From: an uncultured Flavobacterium sp. | GTDB lineage: Bacteria; Bacteroidota; Bacteroidia; Flavobacteriales; Flavobacteriaceae | Direction: 5' to 3' | Assembly (NCBI GenBank): GCA_943912855.1 | Contig: CALTVC010000009.1 | Location: 62,001 to 126,000 of the forward strand | Length of the DNA: 64,000 nucleotides | Shown: positions 8,376 to 17,045 of the stretch, one piece after another | Layout: the number at the start of each line of letters is the position of its first letter | How positions within the stretch are numbered: the first letter of the stretch is position 1 | Position numbers and translations under genes: made by a program | The notes under the pieces: model-generated | The model's database searches: none | The model's input: the letters and a program-made list of their open reading frames with translations, nothing else | What the model was told of the DNA's origin: nothing

Positions 8376-9743
8376 TTATTTCCACTTAAAGTTTTTCTCA
8401 ATTGCCTTAATCATTTCACCGGCAATGTCTTTTTGGGTTGCACCCTCAATGCCTTCCAGTCCGGGAGATGAGTTTACCTCAAGTAATAACGGGCCTTTAG
8501 CCGAACGAATGATGTCTACACCGGCTACTTTAAGGTTCATGGCTTTTGCAGCTTTTATAGCTATGCGTTTTTCTTCGGCTGTAGCTTTTATAACGCTTGC
8601 CGTACCCCCAAGGTGAATGTTGGCACGGAACTCTCCCGGCAATGCTTCACGCTGAATGGAAGCCACTACCTTACCGTCTATGACAAAACAACGGATGTCC
8701 TTGCCGTTAGCTTCTTTTATAAACTCCTGTACAAGGATGTTGGCGTTAAGGCTCTTAAACGCGTTAATAACACTCTCCGCTGCTTTTTTTGTTTCAGCTA
8801 AAACCACGCCTTTACCCTGTGTACCTTCAAGCAGTTTTACGATAAGCGGACTGCCGCCTACCATTTTTATAAGGTCGTTAGTGTCTAACGGCGAATTAGC
8901 AAATCCTGTAGTAGGGATGTCTACGCCACTGTTTAGTAGCAGTTGTAACGAGTACAGTTTATCACGACTTTGGCTTATGGCTGCAGCTGAGTTAAGACAA
9001 AATACCTTTAACGCTTCAAAATGACGGGTAAGGGCACAGCCATAGAACGTCATGCTTGGGCGTATGCGTGGTATTATGGCGTCGAAGTCGTTAAGCACAC
9101 GACCGCCACGATAATGAATTTCCGGCTTTTCGGCGTCCAACTTCATATAGCAGTACTTCAGGTTCAGGAAGTGCATTTCGTGCCCGCGTGATTCGCCTGC
9201 TTCCATTATGCGTTTATTGCTGTATAGCTCAGGGTTGCTCGCCAATACGCCTATGCGCAAACCACGCTTTTCTTCACTGCCTTTCTCGTAGTATTCTTTT
9301 AGTTTTTCTTTGGTAGGCTGACCCAACAGATACTTTTGCTCAGGGTCTACGAGTACGCGTCCGCTCATGGCTTCACGACCTAAAAGCATACGGAAACCCA
9401 TAGAATCACGATTGGTAAGTGTTACTTCCACTTCCCAGTCTTGCTCGCCTACACGTATGCGGGTGCGTATTACGTAGCGTAGTTCTCTGTAACCGCTACT
9501 GCTTTTTACAATACGCTTGTCTACCAGTGGTGCTTCACAATGTAAAACCGCCCTGGTGTTATTTTGTATGGGGTGTATATCGAATTTTACCCAGCTTTCG
9601 CCGTTCTTTTCAAGCGGAACAATATTTACCGCGTGTAGGGCAGAGGTTTTTGCGCCCGAGTCTACACGGGCTTTAATGGTAGGGATTTCCAGTTCGGGGA
9701 AAGCGCACCATTCTTCGCTTCCTACGATTACTTTTTCGAGCAT
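8376..9743 (-). CDS. rimK: RimB-like aspartic protease fused to RimK glutamate ligase
   Basis: A 455-residue fusion. Residues 1-145 match the retropepsin-like family often called ATP-dependent zinc protease or RimB: the aspartate motif is RVDSGAKTSALHA (Asp 28) and the region ends near LLGREAMSGRVLVDP. Residues about 160-455 are an ATP-grasp ligase of the RimK type (LVQEFIKEANGKDIRCFVIDGKVVA split over strands; IVKLLEGTQGKGVVLAE; GVDIIRSAKGPLLLEVNSSPGLEGIE). RimK adds glutamates to the C-terminus of ribosomal protein S6; RimB-type proteins can trim such chains. Having writer and trimmer in one chain suggests control of chain length, which is inference. A similar ligase could instead modify another peptide substrate. 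Confidence 0.9.
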   Translation of the reverse strand: MLEKVIVGSEEWCAFPELEIPTIKARVDSGAKTSALHAVNIVPLEKNGESWVKFDIHPIQNNTRAVLHCEAPLVDKRIVKSSSGYRELRYVIRTRIRVGEQDWEVEVTLTNRDSMGFRMLLGREAMSGRVLVDPEQKYLLGQPTKEKLKEYYEKGSEEKRGLRIGVLASNPELYSNKRIMEAGESRGHEMHFLNLKYCYMKLDAEKPEIHYRGGRVLNDFDAIIPRIRPSMTFYGCALTRHFEALKVFCLNSAAAISQSRDKLYSLQLLLNSGVDIPTTGFANSPLDTNDLIKMVGGSPLIVKLLEGTQGKGVVLAETKKAAESVINAFKSLNANILVQEFIKEANGKDIRCFVIDGKVVASIQREALPGEFRANIHLGGTASVIKATAEEKRIAIKAAKAMNLKVAGVDIIRSAKGPLLLEVNSSPGLEGIEGATQKDIAGEMIKAIEKNFKWK

Positions 9744-9873
9744 GTGTTCTTACAATTGTGCAGTATCGAAGGTAAGATTTTTTTCATTCTTTAAAATATC
9801 ACATCGCTTTTTTATCGAAAAATTAATATAGCCAAACCATATTTCTGCAAAATATTGATTAGCAACAATGCAA

Positions 9874-9907
9874 AAAAAATCCCGGAACTTTTTATGGTTC
9901 CGGGATT
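9874..9907 (-). terminator. Rho-independent terminator for the barrel gene 9918-10418
   Basis: Perfect 11-bp stem aatcccggaac (9878-9888) with gttccgggatt (9897-9907), followed on the minus strand by a run of T. Confidence 0.88.
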
Positions 9908-9917
9908 GTTATTTTTT

Positions 9918-10418
9918 TTAGAATTTGTAACGGATTGACAGTGCAATATCCGGTCCGAAGTTGTCACCCCTGTAATCATCGTTAAAATAAATCTCAGGTC
10001 TGAAGTCTAATGCCAACTGTAGTGGTATGTCAAAGTTATACTCGATACCTATGTCTCCGGCTACAAATATAAATGTACCATCGTCTTTATAGCGGTTTGG
10101 TCCCGGTCCGTTATAGTCGTAGCTCCAAGAGCCTACACCTCCACCTACACCGGCATACCAGTCAAATCCACCTTCTATGTTCCAGGTCCATTGGTACAAA
10201 CCTGTAAGTTTAAACGCGTCCCAATCGTTAGAGTTTCTCCATCCAAGATCCAGTTCCAGTCTGTTGTTAGACGATAGATCCCTTTGATAAGAAACTTCGG
10301 CACCAAAACCGTCGTTATCTCCAAGCCTTAAACCCAGTGCGTTGCGGCCTCCTGATTGTGCCTGTGCGCTATATGCCAGCCCAAGTAACATTATAGCAGA
10401 TAAGAATACTTTTTTCAT
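9918..10418 (-). CDS. Outer-membrane beta-barrel protein
   Basis: A 166-residue protein with a signal peptide (ending AYSAQAQ) and a regular pattern of amphipathic strands with Gly and aromatic residues: FGAEVSYQRDL, RLELDLGWR, FKLTGLYQWTW, FDWYAGVGGGVGSW, GDIGIEYNF, LQLALDFRPEIYF and the terminal DIALSIRYKF, ending in Phe as OMPs do. About eight strands. Own promoter likely (plus-strand CAAAAGTA at 10446-10453 is a minus-strand TACTTTTG) and own terminator, so a single-gene unit. Specific role unknown. Confidence 0.82.
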   Translation of the reverse strand: MKKVFLSAIMLLGLAYSAQAQSGGRNALGLRLGDNDGFGAEVSYQRDLSSNNRLELDLGWRNSNDWDAFKLTGLYQWTWNIEGGFDWYAGVGGGVGSWSYDYNGPGPNRYKDDGTFIFVAGDIGIEYNFDIPLQLALDFRPEIYFNDDYRGDNFGPDIALSIRYKF

Positions 10419-10542
10419 AATAATAGTGTCGTTTTTTTCTTATAACAAAAGTAATACGGCACTTTTAGTAGGAATAGTAGTATGTTAAGGTTTTAACAGT
10501 TATGTTTTTGTTAAAATCGGTATTTGCTTTATAGTGTGGAGT

Positions 10543-11346
10543 TTACTGTGCGTGATATGTATCTAGTATTTCATCCTGATGTGCCGTAGCACTTTGTGGG
10601 ATAGGTAGTGTGATACCCGGAATGGAGATGTCTGCAAGGTTGTAGCTGATGTCTGTAGATGTTTTTACAGCACCTATGCCTTCGGCAAAATATTGGGTTG
10701 ACGTAACTACATTTTGCTCAGGTAGTACTACGGTGCTTAGGAGGTCAAAAGATATTTTTAGGCGTAATGTTGTAATTACTGTTTTTACATCTGTATAGTT
10801 TGTACCGTTAACGGCGTAGATATTCAGGTTTTCACCCGCAGTGGTTTTTAGTGTATAAGTAAATGTAAGCGGGAATCCCTGTATGTTTTGTTGCATGGTG
10901 CCCGATGTGGTTCCTATTTGCTGTCCGGTGGTAGCATTGGCATCGAAAAATGCGAAATCATTTATAGCTATGCTAAACGGCACAGTTTCAGAAATTTCAA
11001 TGTTTGTACTGCCGGTAACCAATAGCTTGCTTCCTGATTGCCTTACCGCATTTCCGCTTAGTGAACCAGAGAAGAAACCAGTGGCTGTATCACGGCTTTT
11101 AAATTTTTTATAGGTAAAAGAGCCTATAACGGTATCATTAGCTATATAAACAGAGTCACGGGCAGAAGAGTCCAGCGCTCCGTCTGCACCATTAGTATTG
11201 GTGTCGTATACCCAATAATTGTTATTAGATAATGGCAAATAATCAGTAGTGATTTCAGTGCTATTGCTGTCGTTATTATCATCAGACGAGCAGGAAACGT
11301 TTAAAAAGGCAACTACTGCCGTTACCGCATAAACAATTTTTTTCAT
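10543..11346 (-). CDS. Surface-type lipoprotein of unknown function
   Basis: A 267-residue protein with a signal peptide ending NVSC and then SSDDNNDSN. The run of Ser and Asp right after the cysteine resembles the lipoprotein export signal of Flavobacterium, so display on the cell surface is likely (inference). The mature part begins DYLPLSNNNYWVYD, an opening I have seen in many flavobacterial lipoproteins, and is beta-rich with many Thr/Ser. No catalytic motif seen. Monocistronic by spacing. Confidence 0.75.
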   Translation of the reverse strand: MKKIVYAVTAVVAFLNVSCSSDDNNDSNSTEITTDYLPLSNNNYWVYDTNTNGADGALDSSARDSVYIANDTVIGSFTYKKFKSRDTATGFFSGSLSGNAVRQSGSKLLVTGSTNIEISETVPFSIAINDFAFFDANATTGQQIGTTSGTMQQNIQGFPLTFTYTLKTTAGENLNIYAVNGTNYTDVKTVITTLRLKISFDLLSTVVLPEQNVVTSTQYFAEGIGAVKTSTDISYNLADISIPGITLPIPQSATAHQDEILDTYHAQ

Positions 11347-11404
11347 TTGTGTTAGTATATTAAGTTTTTCGGGCTAATATAGCTAACATTTTAAGATAAG
11401 TAGC

Positions 11405-12232
11405 TTAATTGTTACTGAAAATAAGCGTAGCAACAAGTTTTACATCAATATTAGTTTCTACTTCCGGCTCTTCATTTGTTACGGTTTCAAGCTGTTTGTC
11501 GTAACGATAGAGTTTCCACTTCTTTTTATTGTATTCAAGAGCAGTGAGGTTCTCTATCCAATCGCCTGAGTTAAGATAGGTAACACTACCTTTTCGATTT
11601 TCTTTTACGGTAATAGCAGGTTCGTGTATGTGGCCACAAACCACATAGTCGTAATTATTTTCTATGGCAATATCGGCAGCGGTAACCTCAAAGTCGGATA
11701 TAAATTTAACAGCCTGCTTTACACCCGATTTTATTTTTTTAGAAAGCGAGTATGGTTCACGTCCCATCTTTACTAAAATCCAGTTGACAAAACGGTTTAA
11801 TAGTATAAGGTAATCATAGCCTATTCCGCCCAACTTTGCAATCCACTTAGCACTGTGTACTGAACTATCAAAAACGTCGCCATGGAAAAACCAGGCCTTT
11901 TTGCCATCCAGCTCCAGCACAACCTTGTTTACAATACTGAAGTTTCCTATAGTTGTATCGGCAAACTTGCGAAGCATTTCATCATGATTGCCGGTTATGT
12001 AGTATACTCGTGTTCCTTTGGCTGAAAAGTCGAGTAATTTCTTGATTACTTTAAGATGTGATTTAGGGAAATACGATTTCCGGAATTGCCAAATGTCTAT
12101 AATATCACCATTAAGGATTAAGGTTTTAGGCTTAATAGACGAAAGGTATTGAAGCAATTCTTTGGCGTGGCAACCGTATGTACCCAGGTGAACGTCTGAT
12201 AGTACTACAACATCTACAACTCGTTTTTTCAT
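11405..12232 (-). CDS. LpxH-like metallophosphoesterase (UDP-2,3-diacylglucosamine diphosphatase family)
   Basis: A 275-residue calcineurin-like phosphoesterase. All metal motifs are present: LSDVHLGT, LNGDIIDIWQ, ITGNHDE, FFHGDVFD and VVCGHIHEP. The FDSSVHSAKW region and overall length fit the family annotated as UDP-2,3-diacylglucosamine diphosphatase, which makes lipid X in lipid A synthesis; a related membrane-associated phosphoesterase role cannot be excluded. The start at 12232 (MKKRVVDVVVLSDVH) is preferred to one six codons upstream because the phosphoesterase fold begins there. Confidence 0.82.
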   Translation of the reverse strand: MKKRVVDVVVLSDVHLGTYGCHAKELLQYLSSIKPKTLILNGDIIDIWQFRKSYFPKSHLKVIKKLLDFSAKGTRVYYITGNHDEMLRKFADTTIGNFSIVNKVVLELDGKKAWFFHGDVFDSSVHSAKWIAKLGGIGYDYLILLNRFVNWILVKMGREPYSLSKKIKSGVKQAVKFISDFEVTAADIAIENNYDYVVCGHIHEPAITVKENRKGSVTYLNSGDWIENLTALEYNKKKWKLYRYDKQLETVTNEEPEVETNIDVKLVATLIFSNN

Positions 12233-12344
12233 CGTTCGTGTTTCTTGCAAAATAAAGCTTTGGGTTTAATGTGTTGTTTACTATAGTGTTATCAAAATGT
12301 TTGCAGATTAGGTTACGGTTTTATGCTATTGTTTTCAATATTTT

Positions 12345-12377
12345 TTGCTACTAAAGAAGGTAAGATTGTTACATTTG
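12345..12377 (+). promoter_or_regulatory. aroC promoter (TTG-22-TACATTTG)
   Basis: TTG at 12345-12347 and TACATTTG at 12370-12377, a 22-nt spacer, matching the Bacteroidota housekeeping consensus; the ATG of aroC is 16 nt further on. Confidence 0.75.
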
Positions 12378-12393
12378 TTTAAAAACAAATAGC

Positions 12394-13455
12394 ATGGCAG
12401 GGAATACATACGGTACGCTTTTCAGGTTAACAACATTTGGAGAATCGCACGGCACGGCAGTAGGTGGTGTTATTGACGGATGCCCTCCGGGAATAACGCT
12501 GGATATGGATGCGATTCAGTATGAGCTTAACCGCCGCAAACCGGGCCAGTCGGCTATAGTTACACAACGTAAGGAGCCGGATGAGGTGCAGTTTCTATCG
12601 GGTATATTTGAAGGAAGAACAACCGGGGCTCCCATTGGCTTCATCGTGCCAAATACAAACCAGAAATCTAACGACTACTCTCACATAAAAGATGTTTACC
12701 GTCCGTCACATGCCGATTTTACGTATGATAAAAAATACGGTGTAGGCGTACGTGATTATCGGGGAGGTGGCCGTAGCAGTGCCCGTGAAACCATAAGCAG
12801 GGTAGTAGGGGGGGCAATTGCCCGTCAGACTTTACCAAATATAACCATACAGGCGTATACTTCGTCTGTGGGAGATATTTTTCTGGAAAAGCCTTATCAG
12901 GTACTTGATTTTTCGTTGGTAGAAAGCAATGCCGTACGTTGCCCGGATGCAGAAGTGGCTGCGCGTATGGAAGAATATATTAAAGAAATAAGGAAAGATG
13001 GCGATACCGTAGGTGGCACTGTAACCTGTGTTATAAAAAATGTACCTGCGGGGCTGGGCGAACCTGTATTCGATAAACTTCATGCAGAATTAGGAAAAGC
13101 AATGCTGAGTATAAATGCGGTTAAAGGCTTTGAATACGGTAGTGGTTTTTGCGGTGCCAAAATGCGTGGAAGCGAGCATAACGATATATTTAATGCCGAT
13201 GGTACTACTAAAACCAACCTTTCGGGAGGTATACAAGGAGGTATTAGTAACGGTATGGACATTTATTTCAGGGTGGCTTTTAAGCCTGTTGCTACCATTA
13301 TGCAGGCACAGGAGACCATAAATAGTAATGGAGAAGTGGTAGAAATGCATGGTAAAGGAAGACACGACCCGTGTGTAGTGCCCCGTGCTGTGCCTATTGT
13401 TGAAGCAATGGCAGCGTTAGTATTGGCTGATTTTGCTTTATTATCAGGTAGATAA
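12394..13455 (+). CDS. aroC: Chorismate synthase
   Basis: A 353-residue enzyme converting EPSP to chorismate, the last common step to aromatic amino acids and also the source of isochorismate for the menaquinone path that menD (48390) serves. Signatures visible: FGESHGTAVGGVIDGCPPG near the N-terminus, RPSHADFTYDKKYG, GGGRSSARETISRVVGGA and HDPCVVPRAVPIVEAMAAL at the C-terminus. Length is normal for the family. It has its own promoter and no adjacent aro genes. Confidence 0.97.
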   Translation: MAGNTYGTLFRLTTFGESHGTAVGGVIDGCPPGITLDMDAIQYELNRRKPGQSAIVTQRKEPDEVQFLSGIFEGRTTGAPIGFIVPNTNQKSNDYSHIKDVYRPSHADFTYDKKYGVGVRDYRGGGRSSARETISRVVGGAIARQTLPNITIQAYTSSVGDIFLEKPYQVLDFSLVESNAVRCPDAEVAARMEEYIKEIRKDGDTVGGTVTCVIKNVPAGLGEPVFDKLHAELGKAMLSINAVKGFEYGSGFCGAKMRGSEHNDIFNADGTTKTNLSGGIQGGISNGMDIYFRVAFKPVATIMQAQETINSNGEVVEMHGKGRHDPCVVPRAVPIVEAMAALVLADFALLSGR

Positions 13456-13564
13456 GAATTTATTTACACAATGTTTACATTGCGTTTTTCTAATCATTAA
13501 TCTCTAAAAACAATCACTACTGCAACAAAATGTATTTTTTTATTATAAATTTTACATGAATAAA

Positions 13565-13594
13565 TTGTAAGGAATGATTTTTTTACTATTTTTG
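13565..13594 (+). promoter_or_regulatory. Promoter of the T9SS cargo gene (TTG-19-TATTTTTG)
   Basis: TTG at 13565-13567 and TATTTTTG at 13587-13594 with a 19-nt spacer, 25 nt before the ATG at 13620. Confidence 0.72.
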
Positions 13595-13619
13595 GGTTTT
13601 GGAAATAAAAACTATCATC

Positions 13620-14462
13620 ATGAAAAGAATTTTACTTACTGGTGCTTTTTTAATGGCACTATCTTTTACTGCAAATGCTCAGCTTCTGTCTGAAACTTTC
13701 AATGCTGGCTCAACAACTATCTCAAACTGGTCGCTAATAGATAATGATGGCGATACAAAAAACTGGGGTATTTATACTGGTGATGAAGAGAGCGATTCTT
13801 GGGGATTTGAAGGGAACTTTGCTGGATCGTATTCATGGGCTCAAAATATTGCCTATGAACCAGACAATTTTCTTATTTCTCCAGGATTTACGGTTCCAGA
13901 TAATGGAGCTACACTTTCTTATTTAACAGGTTACACTTATTATAGTCCTCAATCAGAAGCAGATTGGCTTTCTGTTTATGTGGTAACTCCAGACATGCAA
14001 AGTGTAGATGATATCATTGCTAATGATCCTATCTATACAAATATTTTTGATACTCCAACTACAGCAACTTATGTTCCTGAGGCTATTCCAGTTTCAGTAA
14101 GTCTTGCAGACTATGCTGGTGAAGTAATTGCTTTGGCTTTCAGACATTACAACGGATATGACCAAGAACTTGTTATGTTAGATAGCGTTTTGGTTACTGC
14201 AGGTGTAAATGGTGTGGCTGATAACAAGTTTACTAGCCTTACTCTTTCTCCAAACCCTACAAATTCTGTGGTAAACATAGCTAACGCAGGTCTTGTAAGT
14301 AATGTATCTGTTGTAGATCTTAACGGCCGTGTTGTTAAGTCTTCTAGCTTTGCTAATGTAGAAAACCCTCAGGTGAACATCTCTGATCTTGCAAACGGTG
14401 TTTACATGATGACTATCAATTCTGATAAAGGTGCTGTAACTAAGAAAATTGTTAAGAACTAA
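13620..14462 (+). CDS. T9SS cargo with choice-of-anchor J domain
   Basis: A 280-residue secreted protein. Residues 1-20 are a signal peptide (SFTANAQ). Residues about 21-190 look like a jelly-roll of the choice-of-anchor J / MAM-like kind: LLSETFNAG, ISNWSLIDNDGD, NFLISPGFTVPDNGATLSY. The last 75 residues form a type A T9SS sorting domain (LTLSPNPTNSVVNIANAG ... ISDLANGVYMMTIN ... KKIVKN), so the protein should cross the outer membrane by type IX secretion. An upstream in-frame ATG at 13599 lies just after the promoter box and is less likely. Its last 60 coding bases and 3' region nearly repeat those of the next gene. Confidence 0.87.
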   Translation: MKRILLTGAFLMALSFTANAQLLSETFNAGSTTISNWSLIDNDGDTKNWGIYTGDEESDSWGFEGNFAGSYSWAQNIAYEPDNFLISPGFTVPDNGATLSYLTGYTYYSPQSEADWLSVYVVTPDMQSVDDIIANDPIYTNIFDTPTTATYVPEAIPVSVSLADYAGEVIALAFRHYNGYDQELVMLDSVLVTAGVNGVADNKFTSLTLSPNPTNSVVNIANAGLVSNVSVVDLNGRVVKSSSFANVENPQVNISDLANGVYMMTINSDKGAVTKKIVKN

Positions 14463-14517
14463 TTTCTTATAAAGCATTAATCATATTAAGAACTCCGGCT
14501 TAGGCCGGAGTTTTTTT
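14385..14517 (+). repeat. Duplicated 3' gene end, copy 1 (coding end plus terminator)
   Basis: These 133 bases match 15567-15700 with about six substitutions and one single-base indel. The match covers the last 26 codons of the sorting domain, the 3' untranslated region and the terminator. Confidence 0.9.
14491..14517 (+). terminator. Rho-independent terminator
   Basis: Stem aactccggc (14491-14499) with gccggagtt (14504-14512), loop ttag, followed by seven T. Confidence 0.9.
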
Positions 14518-14669
14518 GTTATATATGTTCTCATTTTTACGCGGTTTTGAAGTCTTCAAAATATTAAGAGGTAAGTGCTTGTTTTATGGGGGTAAACACA
14601 GTTTTCTAAGGTTTTGCATACAGATGTTTGTAAGTAAATTGCCATTGAAAAATTAAAATTATTACTTAC

Positions 14670-15644
14670 ATGAAAAAAGGTTTACTTTCTATTGCGTTCG
14701 CTTTTATGTTGTCATTAACGGCGAATGCCCAGCAGGAACTTGTGCTTTATTCTTTTGAATCTACCGAAACTGCTGCTTATCTTGATGGAGATGATATTGG
14801 TAACTACAGCCAGTATTGGGGAAATTACAGTTCGGCGAATGACGACGACGTTAATTCGGGAGACGTAATCATTACATCTGAATGGTCTTCTGATGGGGCT
14901 CAGTCTTTGGTGCTGAATGGTACCAATACACAAAATGATGATCTTAATTATGTTTACAATGGTGCTCTTGACTATGGCAGCTATTTTGGTGATGCGGATT
15001 TTGAACTTACAACAGATGTGTATACAAATCAGTTAGATAATAATAGCTCTGATTTTTGGTTGCAAATTTATAGTTATGATAGTGCGGCTCAATCTTCGGA
15101 TCCAATTGCTATGCTGGTTTTTGATTATTCAGGGTATATATATGTTTACGACCCTGCTACAGACGAGTATACAAATAGCTACGTTTCTTTTGAAGCCAAT
15201 ACTGCTTATACGGTTAAGGTTCTTTTCAGTACAAACGGAACCCTTTCGTACTACTTAGATGATGAATTATTAGGCGAGATTACGCCAGACGCTTCATTGT
15301 TAACAGGATACTACTATCATACATTTGCTATAGATGACTATGCCAGTAACTGGTATGTAGATAAAATTGCTGTTAACGTGCCTACGGCTGCTACACAGTC
15401 TGTTGCAGAGACTACGTTCTCGGTATATCCAAACCCGTCAAATAACATTGTAAACATTGCCAATGCTAAAGCTCAAATCAACGGTGTTAAAATTGTAGAC
15501 ATCAACGGTCGTACAGTTAAAATTGATGACTTTTCGGGTGTAGCTACAGCTCAGGTTAATATTGCTGATCTTGCAAATGGCGTATACATGATGACTATCA
15601 ATTCTGATAAAGGTACGGTAACTAAGAAAATTGTTAAGAACTAA
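14670..15644 (+). CDS. T9SS cargo protein, type A sorting domain
   Basis: A 324-residue secreted protein with a signal peptide (MKKGLLSIAFAFMLSLTANAQ). The middle (about 22-235) resembles a concanavalin/LamG-like beta sandwich: VLYSFESTETAAYLDGDD, FELTTDVYTNQ, DFWLQIYSY, TVKVLFSTNGTLSYYLDDELLGEI. The end is a T9SS type A sorting domain (FSVYPNPSNNIVNIAN ... YMMTIN ... KKIVKN). The tail is almost the same as in the gene just upstream while the bodies are unrelated, so the sorting-domain end was copied or gene-converted. Likely surface or secreted; ligand unknown. Confidence 0.85.
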   Translation: MKKGLLSIAFAFMLSLTANAQQELVLYSFESTETAAYLDGDDIGNYSQYWGNYSSANDDDVNSGDVIITSEWSSDGAQSLVLNGTNTQNDDLNYVYNGALDYGSYFGDADFELTTDVYTNQLDNNSSDFWLQIYSYDSAAQSSDPIAMLVFDYSGYIYVYDPATDEYTNSYVSFEANTAYTVKVLFSTNGTLSYYLDDELLGEITPDASLLTGYYYHTFAIDDYASNWYVDKIAVNVPTAATQSVAETTFSVYPNPSNNIVNIANAKAQINGVKIVDINGRTVKIDDFSGVATAQVNIADLANGVYMMTINSDKGTVTKKIVKN

Positions 15645-15700
15645 TTTCTTATAAAAGCATTAATCATATTAAGAACTCCGGCTTATGCCGGAGTTTTTTT
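15567..15700 (+). repeat. Duplicated 3' gene end, copy 2
   Basis: Second copy of the segment at 14385-14517; 134 bases, one base longer because of an extra A after the stop codon. Confidence 0.9.
15674..15700 (+). terminator. Rho-independent terminator
   Basis: Stem aactccggc (15674-15682) with gccggagtt (15687-15695), followed by T7; same as the upstream copy except one loop base. Confidence 0.9.
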
Positions 15701-15789
15701 ATAACGTTTAATTATGAACCGGTTTTTATGAGGTTAGGGTTTTAAAATAAATTATTGGTATATTCGTTTACACTTTCAAAATAAAATTT

Positions 15790-16674
15790 ATGAAACGTTT
15801 ACAGTTGCTGTTTTTATTGTTTGTTTCGCTGGGAGCAATGGCTCAGGAGCAATTTTCTGTTTATTTTGAATCAAATAAATATGAGCTCACGGCTGCTGAA
15901 AAGACCAGGATTGCCAAATGGATTTCCGAAAATAAAACATCTAAAATACTTGCCATAAACGGTTATACCGATGAAGATGGTTCAGTGGGGCTGAACGATA
16001 CACTTTCCGAACGCAGGGTAAGTACTGTTTTTGGTTTAATAAAAGGGAAAATGAAAATCCGTGAAGATTTTATGACCCGTAGTTTTGGTAAACTTCATAA
16101 GCAAGATGCTGTTAAAGCTAAAAACCGTAAGGCTGTTATTTATTATCTTTTAGAAAAAGACCTTGCTAAAGAAAATGAGATACTTGGTATAAAGGATGAG
16201 CCTAAGGCTGTAAAAAAGCCGCTAAAGGTTGAGTTTCCATCTACATTAACAGTAACGACTCCGGCAGGAAAAGAAGAAATGAAGCTGGATGTAGCTTTTA
16301 TGGAGCGCATCAATTCCGCTAAAACAGGAGAAAAAATAGTAATCCCAAACCTTAATTTCAGGGAAAACACCTTTGCTGTAATGGCAGATTCAAGGCCAAG
16401 GTTGTATGAGTTGCTCCAGGTTATGAAGGCGAATCCTAATCTTAAAATAAAGCTTCAGGGGCACGTATGCTGCATGACCAAAGACAGGCAGGATTTGTCT
16501 ACACAAAGGGCAAAGGCGGTAATGATGTTTCTGCAGGCAAACGGTATAGAAAAAAGCCGATTGTCATTCCAGGGGTTTGGAGTATCTCAGCCATTGTATC
16601 CTATACCCGAAAAAACACCTGAAGAACGCGAAGCAAATCGTAGGGTAGAGGTGCTTATTGTAGAAAATATTTAG
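15790..16674 (+). CDS. Exported protein with two OmpA-like domains
   Basis: A 294-residue protein with a signal peptide (LFVSLGAMAQ). Residues about 20-120 form a first OmpA C-like domain (VYFESNKYELTAAE, INGYTDEDGSVGLNDTLSERRV) with the usual Asp and Arg for binding peptidoglycan. Residues about 185-294 form a second (LQGHVCCMTKDRQDLSTQRA, GFGVSQPLYP, EANRRVEVLI). In the second domain the normal GHTD is replaced by GHVCC, so the diaminopimelate-binding Asp is lost and a vicinal cysteine pair gained, while the Arg remains. No barrel domain, so probably a periplasmic protein tied to the cell wall. Its stop overlaps the convergent gene by 4 bp. Confidence 0.82.
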   Translation: MKRLQLLFLLFVSLGAMAQEQFSVYFESNKYELTAAEKTRIAKWISENKTSKILAINGYTDEDGSVGLNDTLSERRVSTVFGLIKGKMKIREDFMTRSFGKLHKQDAVKAKNRKAVIYYLLEKDLAKENEILGIKDEPKAVKKPLKVEFPSTLTVTTPAGKEEMKLDVAFMERINSAKTGEKIVIPNLNFRENTFAVMADSRPRLYELLQVMKANPNLKIKLQGHVCCMTKDRQDLSTQRAKAVMMFLQANGIEKSRLSFQGFGVSQPLYPIPEKTPEEREANRRVEVLIVENI

Positions 16675-17045
16675 TCGCCTATGAGTATGCGGTAGCCGTT
16701 TAGGTCTTCAATGATAAATTCGCGACTGCCATACGGGCGAAGTGTAATAGGGGTAACTATGGTTACTCCTTTTTTGTTTACCTCTCCATAAAAAATGTCA
16801 ATTTCGGGTATCCATAAAATGAAATCAGGCAGGTCGCCACGGTGTGTACTGTTTGGGCTAAAGCTCTCTGATTTACCAAAATGTAACTGAAAACCATCGC
16901 GCTGTACCATGCCGTACACAGGCGGTTCCAGTACTGTTGAAATGAGTTCAAAACCTAGTTTTTGTATGTAATACGCTACGGTTTGCTGTACGTCTGGCAC
17001 GGGGATTATGGGTGCGCTACCTATTATTTGTGCTTTGGTCATCAT
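16671..17045 (-). CDS. VOC (glyoxalase/bleomycin-resistance) family protein
   Basis: A 124-residue single-domain protein of the vicinal oxygen chelate superfamily: APIIPVPDVQQTVAYYIQKLGFELI at the start (split motif), GMVQRDGFQLHFGKSES in the middle, and SREFIIEDLNGYRILIGD at the end, with His and Glu in the usual metal positions. Substrate unknown; relatives act on methylglyoxal adducts or sequester antibiotics. Its ATG overlaps the stop codon of the AraC-type gene by one base (TAATG), so both are translated from one mRNA and the regulator may control it. Confidence 0.85.
   Translation of the reverse strand: MMTKAQIIGSAPIIPVPDVQQTVAYYIQKLGFELISTVLEPPVYGMVQRDGFQLHFGKSESFSPNSTHRGDLPDFILWIPEIDIFYGEVNKKGVTIVTPITLRPYGSREFIIEDLNGYRILIGD

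Noticed and set aside
13469..13487. Possible terminator after aroC (caatg/cattg stem followed by T).
   Set aside because: Only a 5-bp AT-rich stem; too weak to call.
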